Position numbers and translations under genes: made by a program. From positions 1 through 23,938 of the forward strand of contig CAYVIN010000062.1 of assembly GCA_964451375.1 (NCBI GenBank): DNA of 23,938 nucleotides. The letters run 5' to 3'. Source of the DNA: JAGXQV01 sp964451375 (GTDB taxonomy: Bacteria; Pseudomonadota; Gammaproteobacteria; Burkholderiales; Sulfuricellaceae). Below, one piece after another: positions 1 to 8,263 of the stretch (its first letter is position 1; every line of letters begins with the position of its first letter). The notes under the pieces were generated by a model that saw only the letters and a list, made by a program, of their open reading frames with translations, had not been told where the DNA came from and ran no database searches.

Positions 1-296
1 GATTCGGGATAAAGACCAGCGAGGGCGCGCGAATTTATGAAATATCCGGGTTAGTAACGAGTGCGAATTAACTTCCTGTTTTTGCGCAGGTCTGGGGTAC
101 CCAAAGGGTTATCCGCCGCTGGGCGGCTAGCCGCACCATAGCGTAGGAGCGGTCTCCTGACCGCGACGCGGTGGTTCAGCCCAGACCACGCTCCGCTTTG
201 CCACAGCGCGGAAGTCTCCAACACACCCGCTCCGTTCACCACCTCCTACATTTTTTTGCCTTGTCCAATATTGGTAAGTTATTTCGTACTCGTTCC
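1..296. other. Intergenic region with palindromic repeat debris, no gene seen
   Basis: I see no convincing gene here. The stretch holds short inverted sequences of a type common in proteobacterial intergenic DNA, for example GCGGTC-TCCT-GACCGC near 150-166. A CACCTCCTAC motif at about 239-248 also occurs just beyond the 3' end of the second large DUF1566 gene (about 5268-5277). A CCAATATTGG palindrome lies near 267-276, just downstream of the stop of the large DUF1566 gene. There is no clear U-tract terminator for that gene. Confidence 0.5.
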
Positions 297-3200
297 TTAT
301 CGCACGACAAAGCCCTGGGCGCTGCCGTCGCCATTGCGCAAGAACACCTTGCCGTCCTCAGCCCACCACAACTGACCGGCGTGTGCGGCGGGGGGCGTCC
401 CTAGCGCGTAATCGGGTTGCAGGGTGTAACGTTTGCCCTGAAATAGCGCTTCGGCGGTGCCGTCGCCGTTGGCGGCGACACGCGCGGCGGGATCCACGCC
501 ACGGGCGATTTCGCCAAGACGGGCGAGATCGGCGAAGCGCGGGTACAGTGTCTGGAGGTTGCCGGCAGCGTCGCGGAACGCCAGCCAGCCCGTTTCCCCG
601 GACATAAAACCGCTTGTTCCGGCGCTGCGGCGACTCACGTTCCAATCCGGCTGGAACAGGTAGTCGGTATCCCGGAATCGGGCCAGCAAGCTGCCGGTCT
701 CTTTCACCGTGAGTCCGGCTTTCGGGTCGAGCGTCGTCAACTGCGCGGCGAATAACGCGGCATCACTCACGGTTGCGGCAAAACTCGCCACCACCCCGCT
801 TTTGACCACTTCGGCGTGGCCGGGCGCGGTGAGGGTTACGCCGTCGGCGCGCCCGGTATCGACAAGCAGCCGGCCCACCGGGAGGAGGTGCAGCGTCCCG
901 CCCGCATGATTGATCCGCACCACGCCGTCGCCGTCCTGCCCGAGGCTGGAAAACCCCGCGCCCAACAACTCGGGCAGCAACTCCAGATAATCCTGGCTGG
1001 AGGAGACCCGCGCCGCGCGCCCCTTGAGGTTGGGAATGGTCGCCTTGATGCTCAGCCCGGCGCGGCTGACTGTGACGATTGCGTCGCCCAGTGCTGCGGC
1101 AGCGCCACTCGGGCTACCCAGCCGAACCTGTCCGGCCTTGCCGGCGGCGTCGAGTTCCACGTTTTCCCCGGCGTAGAGTTTGCCGTCGCGTAACGCCGCA
1201 AAACCGTTTCCGCCGGAAAAGGCGTTGACCGGCAGGATCACCTCACCCCCGGTCACGCTGAGGGTGGTTACTCCCGCCCCGTTGGCCGAACTTTTTACCG
1301 CGCCGCCCTGTTCGCCGGCGCTGACCAGCACCCCGGATTCACCCACGACCAACAGCGGTTGCCCGGCCTGTGCGCTGACCGTGACCGCGCCGCTGCTGAC
1401 GACCAGCACGGCGACATCCACGCCATTGCGGGAAACTGTGGCGAGTTTCACTTGAGCCTTGGGGTCGCCGGTCGATACGGTTAATACCTTGCCGCCGATT
1501 TTCAGCGTTACCGGCGCTGGATTGGCGGGGTTGCCGCTCAGCGCGATGGTCAGCCCCACAACGCCGCTGATCGAGGGGATATTCAGAATGCTGCCGCCTT
1601 CCGCCTGCACCGGGGTTGCGCCGCTTACATAGATTTCCTGGCCCGCTCCGGCATTTACGCTGGATGGCGCATTCGCCTGGTTGCCGCCGCTATTGGCGGC
1701 GCTGACCGTGATGCTCAGAGTCTGGGCCGCCGCCGTGTAATTGGCGTTGCCGGCCTGATCGGCGCTCAATGAACAGGTTCCGGCAGCGCTGAAGCTCACC
1801 GTGGTGCCGCTGACGGTGCAAATACCTGTCGTGGCGCTGGTGTATACCAACGGGTTGCCGGACGCGCCGCCGCCGGCGCTGAGCGTCGCGCTGCCGCCCA
1901 CCGTTGCGGTGGCGGGAGTGGCGGCAAAGCCGCTGATGGTTTGGCTGGCCTTGTTGACTGCCACACTGACCGTGCCGCTTACCGTGTTGTACCTGGTCGT
2001 ATCGGTCGGGGTGAAGGTAACCGATTGGCTGGCGGTTCCGACGGATGGCGTGGTCGCGGGACTGGTGTAGGCGTAGCTGCCCGCCACGCCTGCGCTGCCG
2101 CCGCTCAGTGTCGCGGCGGAGAGGGCTGATCCATAGCTGATCGCGGCGGCAGTCGGCCAGGTGTTGACTGTGGGGGTGGCTTTGTTGACGGTCACGCTGA
2201 CGCTGCCGCTCACCGTGTTGTAGTTGGTCGCGTCGGTCGGGGTGAACGTGACCGATTGATTGGCGGTTCCGACGGACGGCGTGGTGGCCGGGCTTGTGTA
2301 GGCGTAGCTGCCCGCCACACTTGACGTTCCGCCACTCAAGGTTCCGGCGGAGAGGGCTGATCCGTAGCTGATCGCGGCTGCTGTCGGCCAGGTGTTGACC
2401 GTCGGGCTGCCTTTGCCAATGGTAAAGGTCTGGCTAACCTGGGTCGCGGCATTGTATTGGCTGTTGCCGCCCTGGTCGGCGGTGATGGTGCAGTCGCCGA
2501 CGCTGACGCCGCTCACGGTGCTGCCGGAGACCGTGCAAACGCTGGTGTCGGTGCTGCTATAGCTCACCGTGAGACTCGCGCTGGAGGGCGCGGAAACACT
2601 CCCGGTTCCTCCCACCACTACCGTTGGCGCGCTGCCGAAAGTCAGGGTCTGGTCGCCCTTCAACGTGGTCGCGACGAATGCCCCGCTGACCCCGCCGATG
2701 GTCAACGTCGCGGTGGTCGCCGTGCCGTAGGAAGCCGACGCGGTTAGCTGTACCGTCACGCTGTCGCCGCTATATGCCGCGCCGTCGGCGCTGGTGTAAG
2801 CGCCGCCATTGATCGCATAGCTGCCGCCGGAGATGCTGATCCTGGTGATGGTGTCGATGCCGGCAACGGTGATGCTGTTGGAGGTCTGGGTGCTCGATAA
2901 CGCCACGTCGCTCTGGGCGGTGAAGGTAAAGGCGTTGGGGGTGGAGTCGCCCAGCGCGTCGAAGGCATTGAAAGTGCGTCCGCCGCGCACCAGGCGCACG
3001 TTTAAGGTGTTGGTTTTGGCGTAGCTCACTTCGACGTTGCCGGTGTTGAACCTGACGTTGAAGGCGTTACTCCGCGGGGGAGTTGTCGTGGAACTCCAGA
3101 ACAGATTGCCGTTGTTGGGAAAAGCCGTGGTGTCGATGGCAGGGTTGCTGCGGGTAAGATCGACCAACGACTCCAGTTCGGTGATGTTGGGCAACCGCCA

Positions 3201-3467
3201 ATCGCCATACCCTCTGAGATTGCTGCTGTTGGCCGTCGTCACGGTGTCCAGCGCCGCCGACCAGGTCAACGAAGAGGCCGTGCCGCTACAGCTCAGATCG
3301 TTGTTTTTCCCCACCGGACATTTGTCCCACATCAGCCCGGTAATGCTGTCGGAGACGGTGCGGCTGCCGTCGCTGCCGCCATTGTCGGTAAAAGCGGCAG
3401 AAACCGGCCATGCGGCCAGCAAGGCGAAAAGCGCCGGCGCCAAATGAAGAAAGAATTTGCGGATCAT
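297..3467 (-). CDS. Large secreted DUF1566/MBG-repeat protein (cassette 1)
   Basis: 1056-residue exported protein of unknown function. Residues 1-25 form a signal peptide ending VSAA. Residues about 37-165 are a DUF1566 (Lcl_C-type) domain, with GLMWDKC near 44-50, the hallmark DWRLPNITEL near 89-98 and LVRGG at its end. Residues about 166-270 are an Ig-like segment. Residues 355-431 and 432-508 are two nearly identical 77-residue MBG-type repeats (PTVNTWPTAAAISYGSAL...), followed by another Ig-like unit to about 590. Residues about 602-1056 are a module also found in the 983-residue paralogue at 5274-8225 and not recognised as a known family. The start is supported by GGAG seven bases before ATG. 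It is probably cotranscribed with the small DUF1566 gene 195 bp upstream. DUF1566 is known from surface and adhesin-like proteins, so a cell-surface binding role is inference. Confidence 0.85.
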   Translation of the reverse strand: MIRKFFLHLAPALFALLAAWPVSAAFTDNGGSDGSRTVSDSITGLMWDKCPVGKNNDLSCSGTASSLTWSAALDTVTTANSSNLRGYGDWRLPNITELESLVDLTRSNPAIDTTAFPNNGNLFWSSTTTPPRSNAFNVRFNTGNVEVSYAKTNTLNVRLVRGGRTFNAFDALGDSTPNAFTFTAQSDVALSSTQTSNSITVAGIDTITRISISGGSYAINGGAYTSADGAAYSGDSVTVQLTASASYGTATTATLTIGGVSGAFVATTLKGDQTLTFGSAPTVVVGGTGSVSAPSSASLTVSYSSTDTSVCTVSGSTVSGVSVGDCTITADQGGNSQYNAATQVSQTFTIGKGSPTVNTWPTAAAISYGSALSAGTLSGGTSSVAGSYAYTSPATTPSVGTANQSVTFTPTDATNYNTVSGSVSVTVNKATPTVNTWPTAAAISYGSALSAATLSGGSAGVAGSYAYTSPATTPSVGTASQSVTFTPTDTTRYNTVSGTVSVAVNKASQTISGFAATPATATVGGSATLSAGGGASGNPLVYTSATTGICTVSGTTVSFSAAGTCSLSADQAGNANYTAAAQTLSITVSAANSGGNQANAPSSVNAGAGQEIYVSGATPVQAEGGSILNIPSISGVVGLTIALSGNPANPAPVTLKIGGKVLTVSTGDPKAQVKLATVSRNGVDVAVLVVSSGAVTVSAQAGQPLLVVGESGVLVSAGEQGGAVKSSANGAGVTTLSVTGGEVILPVNAFSGGNGFAALRDGKLYAGENVELDAAGKAGQVRLGSPSGAAAALGDAIVTVSRAGLSIKATIPNLKGRAARVSSSQDYLELLPELLGAGFSSLGQDGDGVVRINHAGGTLHLLPVGRLLVDTGRADGVTLTAPGHAEVVKSGVVASFAATVSDAALFAAQLTTLDPKAGLTVKETGSLLARFRDTDYLFQPDWNVSRRSAGTSGFMSGETGWLAFRDAAGNLQTLYPRFADLARLGEIARGVDPAARVAANGDGTAEALFQGKRYTLQPDYALGTPPAAHAGQLWWAEDGKVFLRNGDGSAQGFVVR
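1944..2405 (-). repeat. Two tandem 231-bp units coding for MBG-type Ig domains
   Basis: Two adjacent 77-codon units (residues 355-431 and 432-508 of the large protein) are nearly identical at both protein and DNA level. Each begins PTVNTWPTAAAISYGSAL and ends near VNKA. The close DNA identity points to recent duplication or gene conversion, so the copy number may vary between strains. Confidence 0.8.
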
Positions 3468-3516
3468 GATGAGGCTCCAGGCGAATGGGGGCAGTCCGGC
3501 GTCAGGCGCCGCGTTA

Positions 3517-3668
3517 CCGTGAAAGCAGTTTTTAGTTTTTAGTTTTTAGTTTTTAGTGTTGAGTGTTGAGTGTTGAGTGTTTAGTTGTGGAATGCGCTTC
3601 ACGCCTGATTCCATCCCGACACGCTTCGCGCGGCGACCTCAACTCAACACTCAAAGCTGCTTTCACGG
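3517..3668. repeat. Heptamer-armed palindromic element, copy A
   Basis: A 152-bp element bounded by a perfect 12-bp inverted repeat, CCGTGAAAGCAG at 3517-3528 and its complement at 3657-3668. The left arm is built of tandem heptamers (AGTTTTT units followed by AGTGTTG units). The right arm has the complementary ACTCAAC type. The core TTGTGGAATGCGC...GCGCGGCGAC is shared with copy B at 15858-15996. It lies between the small and large DUF1566 genes, and the small gene's TGA (3663-3665) falls inside its terminal repeat. It looks like a non-coding MITE/REP-like element. Confidence 0.75.
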
Positions 3669-4349
3669 CGCGTCGCGAACCAGCCGCGTCCAGTAAGTAG
3701 CGGTCGTTTTGCTGTAGGTACCCGTAAAGCCCATCTGAAAATTGACTGTCCAGGCCTGGGTGGTGTCGCTTGCGAGGCTGTCGGACGACCAGTAATTCCC
3801 CCCCTCGGAGTAACCGAAATAGGTGGGGTCTATCGCCGGAGGGCCAACGAAGGAATTGACGAGGGTGAGAAGTTCGCGGCGGGTGGGTAGCCGCCAATCG
3901 CCGCCTCCGCAACGGGCTGCGGCATTCGTCGCGGCAGGATAGGTGACGGAGGCATTAGTCCAATCGTACATTACGCCCGGGGTTTCGTTGATTAACCAGA
4001 TCAGATTGGTCACGTTGTCCTTGGTGCAGGCCCACTGGTTGGCGCTGGTTCCCAGCTCGGGGCTGGCGGGGCAGGAACCCTGGCCGGCCAGTTCGCCGCT
4101 CATGCATACCTTGGTGTAGTCGAAACCGCCGGCGCCCCCGCCGGTCTTGGCGAGTTTCCCGGCGGCAGCGGCGGCATCCCGCCCGAAACGGCCATCCTGG
4201 CGCGGATTGGCGCTGGCGGGATCACAGGTGACGGCGGCATTACTCGCGTCGTAACAACTGGTCTGGCCGGTGTCGTTGAGATAGCCGGTGGGGGCGGCGC
4301 TGGCGACGTGAGTAAAAAACAGGGCAAGCAAAAGGAACGGAAAGCGCAT
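3663..4349 (-). CDS. Small secreted DUF1566 protein (cassette 1)
   Basis: 228-residue exported protein. The signal peptide is about residues 1-18 (MRFPFLLLALFFTHVASAA). The rest is essentially one DUF1566/Lcl_C domain: TGQTSCYDA near the N-terminus, then NLIWLI, then the hallmark GGDWRLPTRRELLTLVN, IDPTYF, YWSSDS and a closing TRLVRDAP. The start is supported by GGAG seven bases upstream of ATG. It is the first gene of the cassette, about 36 nt below a predicted promoter with a TGTCAG direct repeat (4392-4434). It is paralogous to the 256-residue protein at 8264-9034. Its stop codon lies inside the terminal repeat of an inserted palindromic element, so the last residues may be modified relative to the ancestor. 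The role is unknown; the constant pairing with a large DUF1566 protein suggests a partner function (inference). Confidence 0.85.
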   Translation of the reverse strand: MRFPFLLLALFFTHVASAAPTGYLNDTGQTSCYDASNAAVTCDPASANPRQDGRFGRDAAAAAGKLAKTGGGAGGFDYTKVCMSGELAGQGSCPASPELGTSANQWACTKDNVTNLIWLINETPGVMYDWTNASVTYPAATNAAARCGGGDWRLPTRRELLTLVNSFVGPPAIDPTYFGYSEGGNYWSSDSLASDTTQAWTVNFQMGFTGTYSKTTATYWTRLVRDAP

Positions 4350-4391
4350 GATGTTTCTCCAGAGCGTGAAGAGGGACAGCGATTGCGGGGC

Positions 4392-4434
4392 AGTCTACGA
4401 AATCCCCGCCGGTTAAAGCTGACACTCGCTGACA
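4392..4434 (-). promoter_or_regulatory. Predicted response-regulator promoter P1 (TGTCAG direct repeat)
   Basis: On the minus strand the sequence reads TGTCAG-CGAG-TGTCAG (4434-4419), then 21 bp, then TAGACT (4397-4392) as a -10-like hexamer, about 43 bp before the ATG at 4349. Two 6-bp half sites with a 10-bp period, placed over or just upstream of the -35 position, are typical of activation by OmpR/PhoB-family regulators. The same layout and exact spacing occur at 9088-9130 and 12475-12517. Confidence 0.6.
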
Positions 4435-4627
4435 TTTGTGGCTTGATTATCGGCGCCGAAGATTACGGCCCGCCCCTCTGGAGGATTACAGAGTTGTCAT
4501 GCGGCTTGATGGGTGATGGGTGGTGGGCGACGCCCACCCGCTTTTTCCCATTCCTCATCATCAGCTTCGGGATCAATGAGGTCGGTTTCGATTGATCCAA
4601 ACTCAAGACGAAAGCGCCCTGGGAGAA

Positions 4628-5140
4628 ATGACCACGCTGGTTTTCGCGCCACCCGCGCCGATCACGGCTGATCTGGAACTGGCGAATTTCGACAGCGGCG
4701 AATTGTCCTTGAACGAATGGCTCAGAAAGCGGGCGTTCAAGAACCATGCGTCTGGTGCATCGCGCTGCTTTGTGTGGTGTGCGGACGCGACGGTGATTGG
4801 CTACTACAGTCTGTCTGCCGGTGCGATCAGCCATGAGACGGCGCCCAGAGCGATGCGGCGCAACCTGCCCGCCCCTTTGCCCGTCCTGCTGCTGGGGCGG
4901 CTTGCCGTTGAAAAACGCTACCACAACCAGGGAATTGGGCAGGCATTGCTGCGCGACGCCATGCTGAGGGCCGTCAATGTCGCCGGTGATGCCGGCGTAT
5001 TCGCCCTATTGGTTCATGCGATTTCCGATCCGGCAAAGCAGTTCTATCTTTCACGCGGCTTCGTGGAATCGCCTTTGCAGCCGATGACGCTGCTCGCGAC
5101 GATAGAAACAGTCCGGTCAATTCTGGCTGAGCCGGACTGA
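4628..5140 (+). CDS. TacT-like GNAT N-acetyltransferase, possible toxin
   Basis: 170-residue GNAT acetyltransferase that would use acetyl-CoA. I chose the ATG at 4628 (MTTLVFAPPAP) over an upstream TTG at 4592, because GGGAG lies just before it and the family begins with a similar MxxLxAPxPL motif. Visible family features are FDSGELSLNEWLRKRA, GASRCFVW, GYYSLSAGAI, the acetyl-CoA loop NQGIGQALL, and the C-terminal KQFYLSRGF containing the usual catalytic tyrosine. These match the TacT/AtaT-type toxins that acetylate aminoacyl-tRNA. Those toxins normally follow a DUF1778 ribbon-helix-helix antitoxin, and I see no such gene in 4441-4627. It may be an orphan toxin, or a GNAT enzyme with another role. 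It is divergent from the small DUF1566 gene. Confidence 0.8.
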   Translation: MTTLVFAPPAPITADLELANFDSGELSLNEWLRKRAFKNHASGASRCFVWCADATVIGYYSLSAGAISHETAPRAMRRNLPAPLPVLLLGRLAVEKRYHNQGIGQALLRDAMLRAVNVAGDAGVFALLVHAISDPAKQFYLSRGFVESPLQPMTLLATIETVRSILAEPD

Positions 5141-5232
5141 AGACACATCAACCCCTGAGACGCTTAAGCGCGTCCTGCAGCGCGCCGATTTGCCACGGCC
5201 CGGCGAAATAGATCGACCCGGTCACGATGGCA

Positions 5233-5269
5233 TGCCTGGAGATCGGCCATGGTGGCCGATCTCCAGGCA
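5233..5269. repeat. Perfect 17-bp stem hairpin between convergent genes
   Basis: TGCCTGGAGATCGGCCA (5233-5249), a 3-nt loop, and its exact complement (5253-5269). It lies between the end of the GNAT gene and the end of the second large DUF1566 gene. There is no T-tract on either side, so it is a REP-like palindrome or a factor-aided terminator rather than a classic intrinsic terminator. Confidence 0.75.
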
Positions 5270-5273
5270 CCTC

Positions 5274-8225
5274 CTACTTCACCGCGAAGCCCTGCGCGCT
5301 CCCATCGCCGTTGCGGATGAATACCTTGTCGCCGGACGGCCACCAATCCTTATCGACTAGTTTGGTCGGGGCGCTGGTCAGACGATATTCGGGTTTCAGC
5401 ACATAGTCCTTGCCCTGGAACCGGGCGGTGGCTGTGCCATCGCCGTTACTCGTCACACCGGCAGTGGCGTCCAGCGCCTTGAATATTGCGGTCAGGCGCG
5501 GCAAATCGGCGAATACCGGATAGAGCACCTGGCGATTGCCTGCGTCATCGCGGTAAACAAACATCCCTTGCTCATCCGTGCTCAAACCGGCCTGCCCGTC
5601 CTTATCCTGCGCCACCGTCCAGGCAGGTTGCAGGGGATAGATCGCCCCCTTGAAGCGCAGGTGGATCATGCCGTCCTCTTGCACCGCGACCAAGGCGTCC
5701 TTGTCGAGCTTGGCGAGGCTGGCGGCAAACGCGGCGAAATCTCCGACAGTGGGCGCGAAGCGCGTTATCACCCCCGACCTGGCGATCTCTGCACGGTTTG
5801 CGGCGGTCAGCGTCACGCCGTCCGGGCGGCTGGTGTCGATGGTGATATTCCCATAGGGCAGCGCCTGAATTTTCCCGCCGGGGAAACCCAGCGACAGCAC
5901 GCCGTCGGCGTTCTGGCCTTGCGCGGTGACCTCCTTGCCGAGGGCTGCGGCCAGCGCGGCGGTGAAATCGTTTGTCTCGGAAATCCGCGCCACCTTGCCT
6001 TTCAAGTCCGGCGCACTGGCCATGACCTCCAGACCCGCCACTGTGGCGGGTTTCAGCGGGTCGCCCAATGCGCCGCTGCCCGCCAGGCTACCCAGACGGA
6101 CTTGCTTCAACTTGCCGCTCGGGTCGATTTCCGCGACTTCGCCGGCATACACCTTGCCGTCGCGCAGCGCCGCGAAATTATTGCCGGTTCCGGTTCCGGC
6201 AAACGCGCCCTCCGGGAGGATCACGTAGCCTTCCGTGACCAGAAGGCTGGCGGCGCCGTTGCTGGCCGCGCTTTTTAGCGCGCCGCCCTGCTCGCCTGCG
6301 CTGACGACCATCCCGGACGCGCCCACCGCAACCAGCGGTTGCCCGGCTTCCGCGCTGACCGTGACGGTGCCGGTGGTGACGATCAGCACCGCGACATCCA
6401 CGCCGTTGCGGCTGACTTTGCCGATTTTCACCTGGGCATTGGGGTCAGCGGATTGCAGCGTCAGCACCTTGCCGCCGATTTTCAGCGTGACCGGGGCTGT
6501 GCTGGTAGCGCCCTGAATCAGGCCGATCGTCGTGCCGACGACGCTGGAGAGCGACGGGATAATCAGGTTGCTGCCGGCTCCCGCCTGCACCGGGGTATTC
6601 CCGCTCAAGTAGACATCCTGACCGGCTCCGCAACTGATGGTGGACGGCGTTGGGGTGGAGTAGGTGGAGTAGGAAGGGTAAACAGGAATAACCGCGTTTA
6701 CGGCGGTAGAGGCGACACCGGTTCCACTGCTGTTCGTGGCGGCAACGGTGAAGGCATAGGCGGTGCCATTGCTCAGACCGGTCACGGTAATGCGGGTGTT
6801 GCTGCCGCTGACCGCAACGGTTGCGGTAAGGCCGCCGGTGGTGACGGTTGCGCCATCACTCGCGCCGACATTGAGCGTAACCGCGCTGCCGCCGGAAGGC
6901 GTGATGTTTACGGCATAGCCGCTTAGCGCCGCGCCGTTATCGGCGGGGGTGGCGAAAGCCAGGCTGGCCTGACCGTAGGTGGGCGTAGCGGTGACTGTGG
7001 GTTGGGACGGCACATCGGCGGGGGTGGCGCTCTGGCTCGCGGACGAAACACCGGCGCCAACGCTATTCGAGGCGGCAACAGTGAAGGCATACGAGGCGCC
7101 ATTGCTCAGGCCGGTCACTGCAATGCGGGTGGTGCTGCCGCTGACCGCGACGGTCGCGGTAAGGCCGCCGGAGGTGACGGTTGCGCCGTCGCCCACGCCG
7201 ACATTGAGCGTAACCGCGCTGCCACCGGAAGGCGTGATGTTTACGGCATAACCGCTTAGCGCCGCGCCATTATCGGCGGGGGTGGCGAAAGCCAGACTGG
7301 CCTGGCTATTGCCGGGCGTGATGGAAGTCATCACGGGCTGGGCCGGAACCCCCAGGGTGGTCACGTCAAACGCCGCGTTGACCCCGCCGACGGTCAGCGT
7401 CGCGGTGGTCACCGTGCCGTTGGAACCCGACGCGGTTTGCCGCACCGTCACGGTGTCGCCGTTGCTCACCACGCCGGGGCTGGTGGTGTAGCTGCCGCTG
7501 TTTACCTGGTATGACCCATTGCTGATCTTGATGCCGGTGACCGTGGTCAAGCCCGCGAGGGTGATGGTGTTCGAGGTGATGGTGGATGAGAGCGCAACGC
7601 CGGTTTGCGCGGTGAAGCTGGGCGTGGTTGGGGTGTAGCCGGCGCGGGAATCAAAGGTGTTGAAAGAACGTCCGCCGCGCACCAGAAGAACGAAAGAATA
7701 AGGGTCGGTTTTTGTCGAGCCATTTCCGACGTCACCGTAATTGACACTGAGGTACCAAGCGCTGACAGCGTCACTAGCGTCGGTCGTGGCCGATAAAAGG
7801 CTATCCAAGGCGCTGATGGTCGGGAATACGACCTGATTCATCGCCGGCCTGTAGCCGCACGACTCGTGGAGGGTCTGGAGTTCCTTGATGCTGGGTAGCC
7901 GCCAGTCGGTATAGCCGCTTGCCGGGTAGGTTTCGTTTTTTGCCTGGGTTAGCGCATCGGCCCAGGTGAACTCGCTCGCCGTGCCGGTGCAGGTAGTGCC
8001 ACTCCAGGTTTTCCCCTGGGCACAACGTTTCCACATCAGGCCGGTCAGGGTATGTGTCACCGTGCCATTGCCGTGGTCGGTAAAGTCGGTGGTCGGCGTC
8101 GATTCGGGCAGGGTGGTGGTATTGGGGGTGCCGGCCGCGCAGTTGGTGGCGGGCTGCGCCGCCGTTGAGGCAAGCAGTGCGGCTAGGCCCAGAACAACGG
8201 GCAACAGGGTGCGATCAGAGCGCAT
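5274..8225 (-). CDS. Large secreted DUF1566/FN3-repeat protein (cassette 2)
   Basis: 983-residue exported protein of unknown function, paralogue of the 1056-residue protein at 297-3467. The signal peptide spans residues 1 to about 23 (LAALLASTAAQPA). A DUF1566 domain covers about 50-185, with GLMWKRCAQG near 62-71, YTDWRLPSIKELQTL near 105-119 and LLVRGG near 180-185. An Ig-like segment follows (about 187-290), homologous to that of the paralogue. The middle then differs: two fibronectin type III-like repeats (about 294-405 and 406-510, period 112 residues). A linker rich in Ser, Thr and Tyr follows. The C-terminal module (about 530-983) is colinear with the paralogue and ends NGDGSAQGFAVK against NGDGSAQGFVVR. 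The start has AAGGA upstream. It lies 38 bp after the small DUF1566 gene, so the two are probably one operon. Surface attachment is inference. Confidence 0.85.
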   Translation of the reverse strand: MRSDRTLLPVVLGLAALLASTAAQPATNCAAGTPNTTTLPESTPTTDFTDHGNGTVTHTLTGLMWKRCAQGKTWSGTTCTGTASEFTWADALTQAKNETYPASGYTDWRLPSIKELQTLHESCGYRPAMNQVVFPTISALDSLLSATTDASDAVSAWYLSVNYGDVGNGSTKTDPYSFVLLVRGGRSFNTFDSRAGYTPTTPSFTAQTGVALSSTITSNTITLAGLTTVTGIKISNGSYQVNSGSYTTSPGVVSNGDTVTVRQTASGSNGTVTTATLTVGGVNAAFDVTTLGVPAQPVMTSITPGNSQASLAFATPADNGAALSGYAVNITPSGGSAVTLNVGVGDGATVTSGGLTATVAVSGSTTRIAVTGLSNGASYAFTVAASNSVGAGVSSASQSATPADVPSQPTVTATPTYGQASLAFATPADNGAALSGYAVNITPSGGSAVTLNVGASDGATVTTGGLTATVAVSGSNTRITVTGLSNGTAYAFTVAATNSSGTGVASTAVNAVIPVYPSYSTYSTPTPSTISCGAGQDVYLSGNTPVQAGAGSNLIIPSLSSVVGTTIGLIQGATSTAPVTLKIGGKVLTLQSADPNAQVKIGKVSRNGVDVAVLIVTTGTVTVSAEAGQPLVAVGASGMVVSAGEQGGALKSAASNGAASLLVTEGYVILPEGAFAGTGTGNNFAALRDGKVYAGEVAEIDPSGKLKQVRLGSLAGSGALGDPLKPATVAGLEVMASAPDLKGKVARISETNDFTAALAAALGKEVTAQGQNADGVLSLGFPGGKIQALPYGNITIDTSRPDGVTLTAANRAEIARSGVITRFAPTVGDFAAFAASLAKLDKDALVAVQEDGMIHLRFKGAIYPLQPAWTVAQDKDGQAGLSTDEQGMFVYRDDAGNRQVLYPVFADLPRLTAIFKALDATAGVTSNGDGTATARFQGKDYVLKPEYRLTSAPTKLVDKDWWPSGDKVFIRNGDGSAQGFAVK
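6699..7346 (-). repeat. Two tandem FN3-coding repeats (336-bp period)
   Basis: Two adjacent repeats within the large protein, residues about 294-405 and 406-509. They share LAFATPADNGAALSGYAVN, ITPSGGSAVTLNVG and TGLSNG...YAFTVAA. Long stretches of the DNA are almost identical, for example near 6880-6970 against 7223-7313, which suggests recent duplication or ongoing homogenisation. Confidence 0.75.
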
Positions 8226-8263
8226 GGCGAATTCCTTGGGATTGAAGCGAAATCAAAGCGGGC

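Noticed and set aside
3541..3660. Tandem heptamers considered as a CRISPR-like array
   Set aside because: The units are 7 bp without spacers and form the arms of a palindrome; there are no cas genes.
4308..4595. Plus-strand reading of 95 codons just before the GNAT gene, considered as its antitoxin
   Set aside because: It runs antisense over the signal-peptide region of the small DUF1566 gene and the P1 promoter, and shows no DUF1778 or other antitoxin motif.
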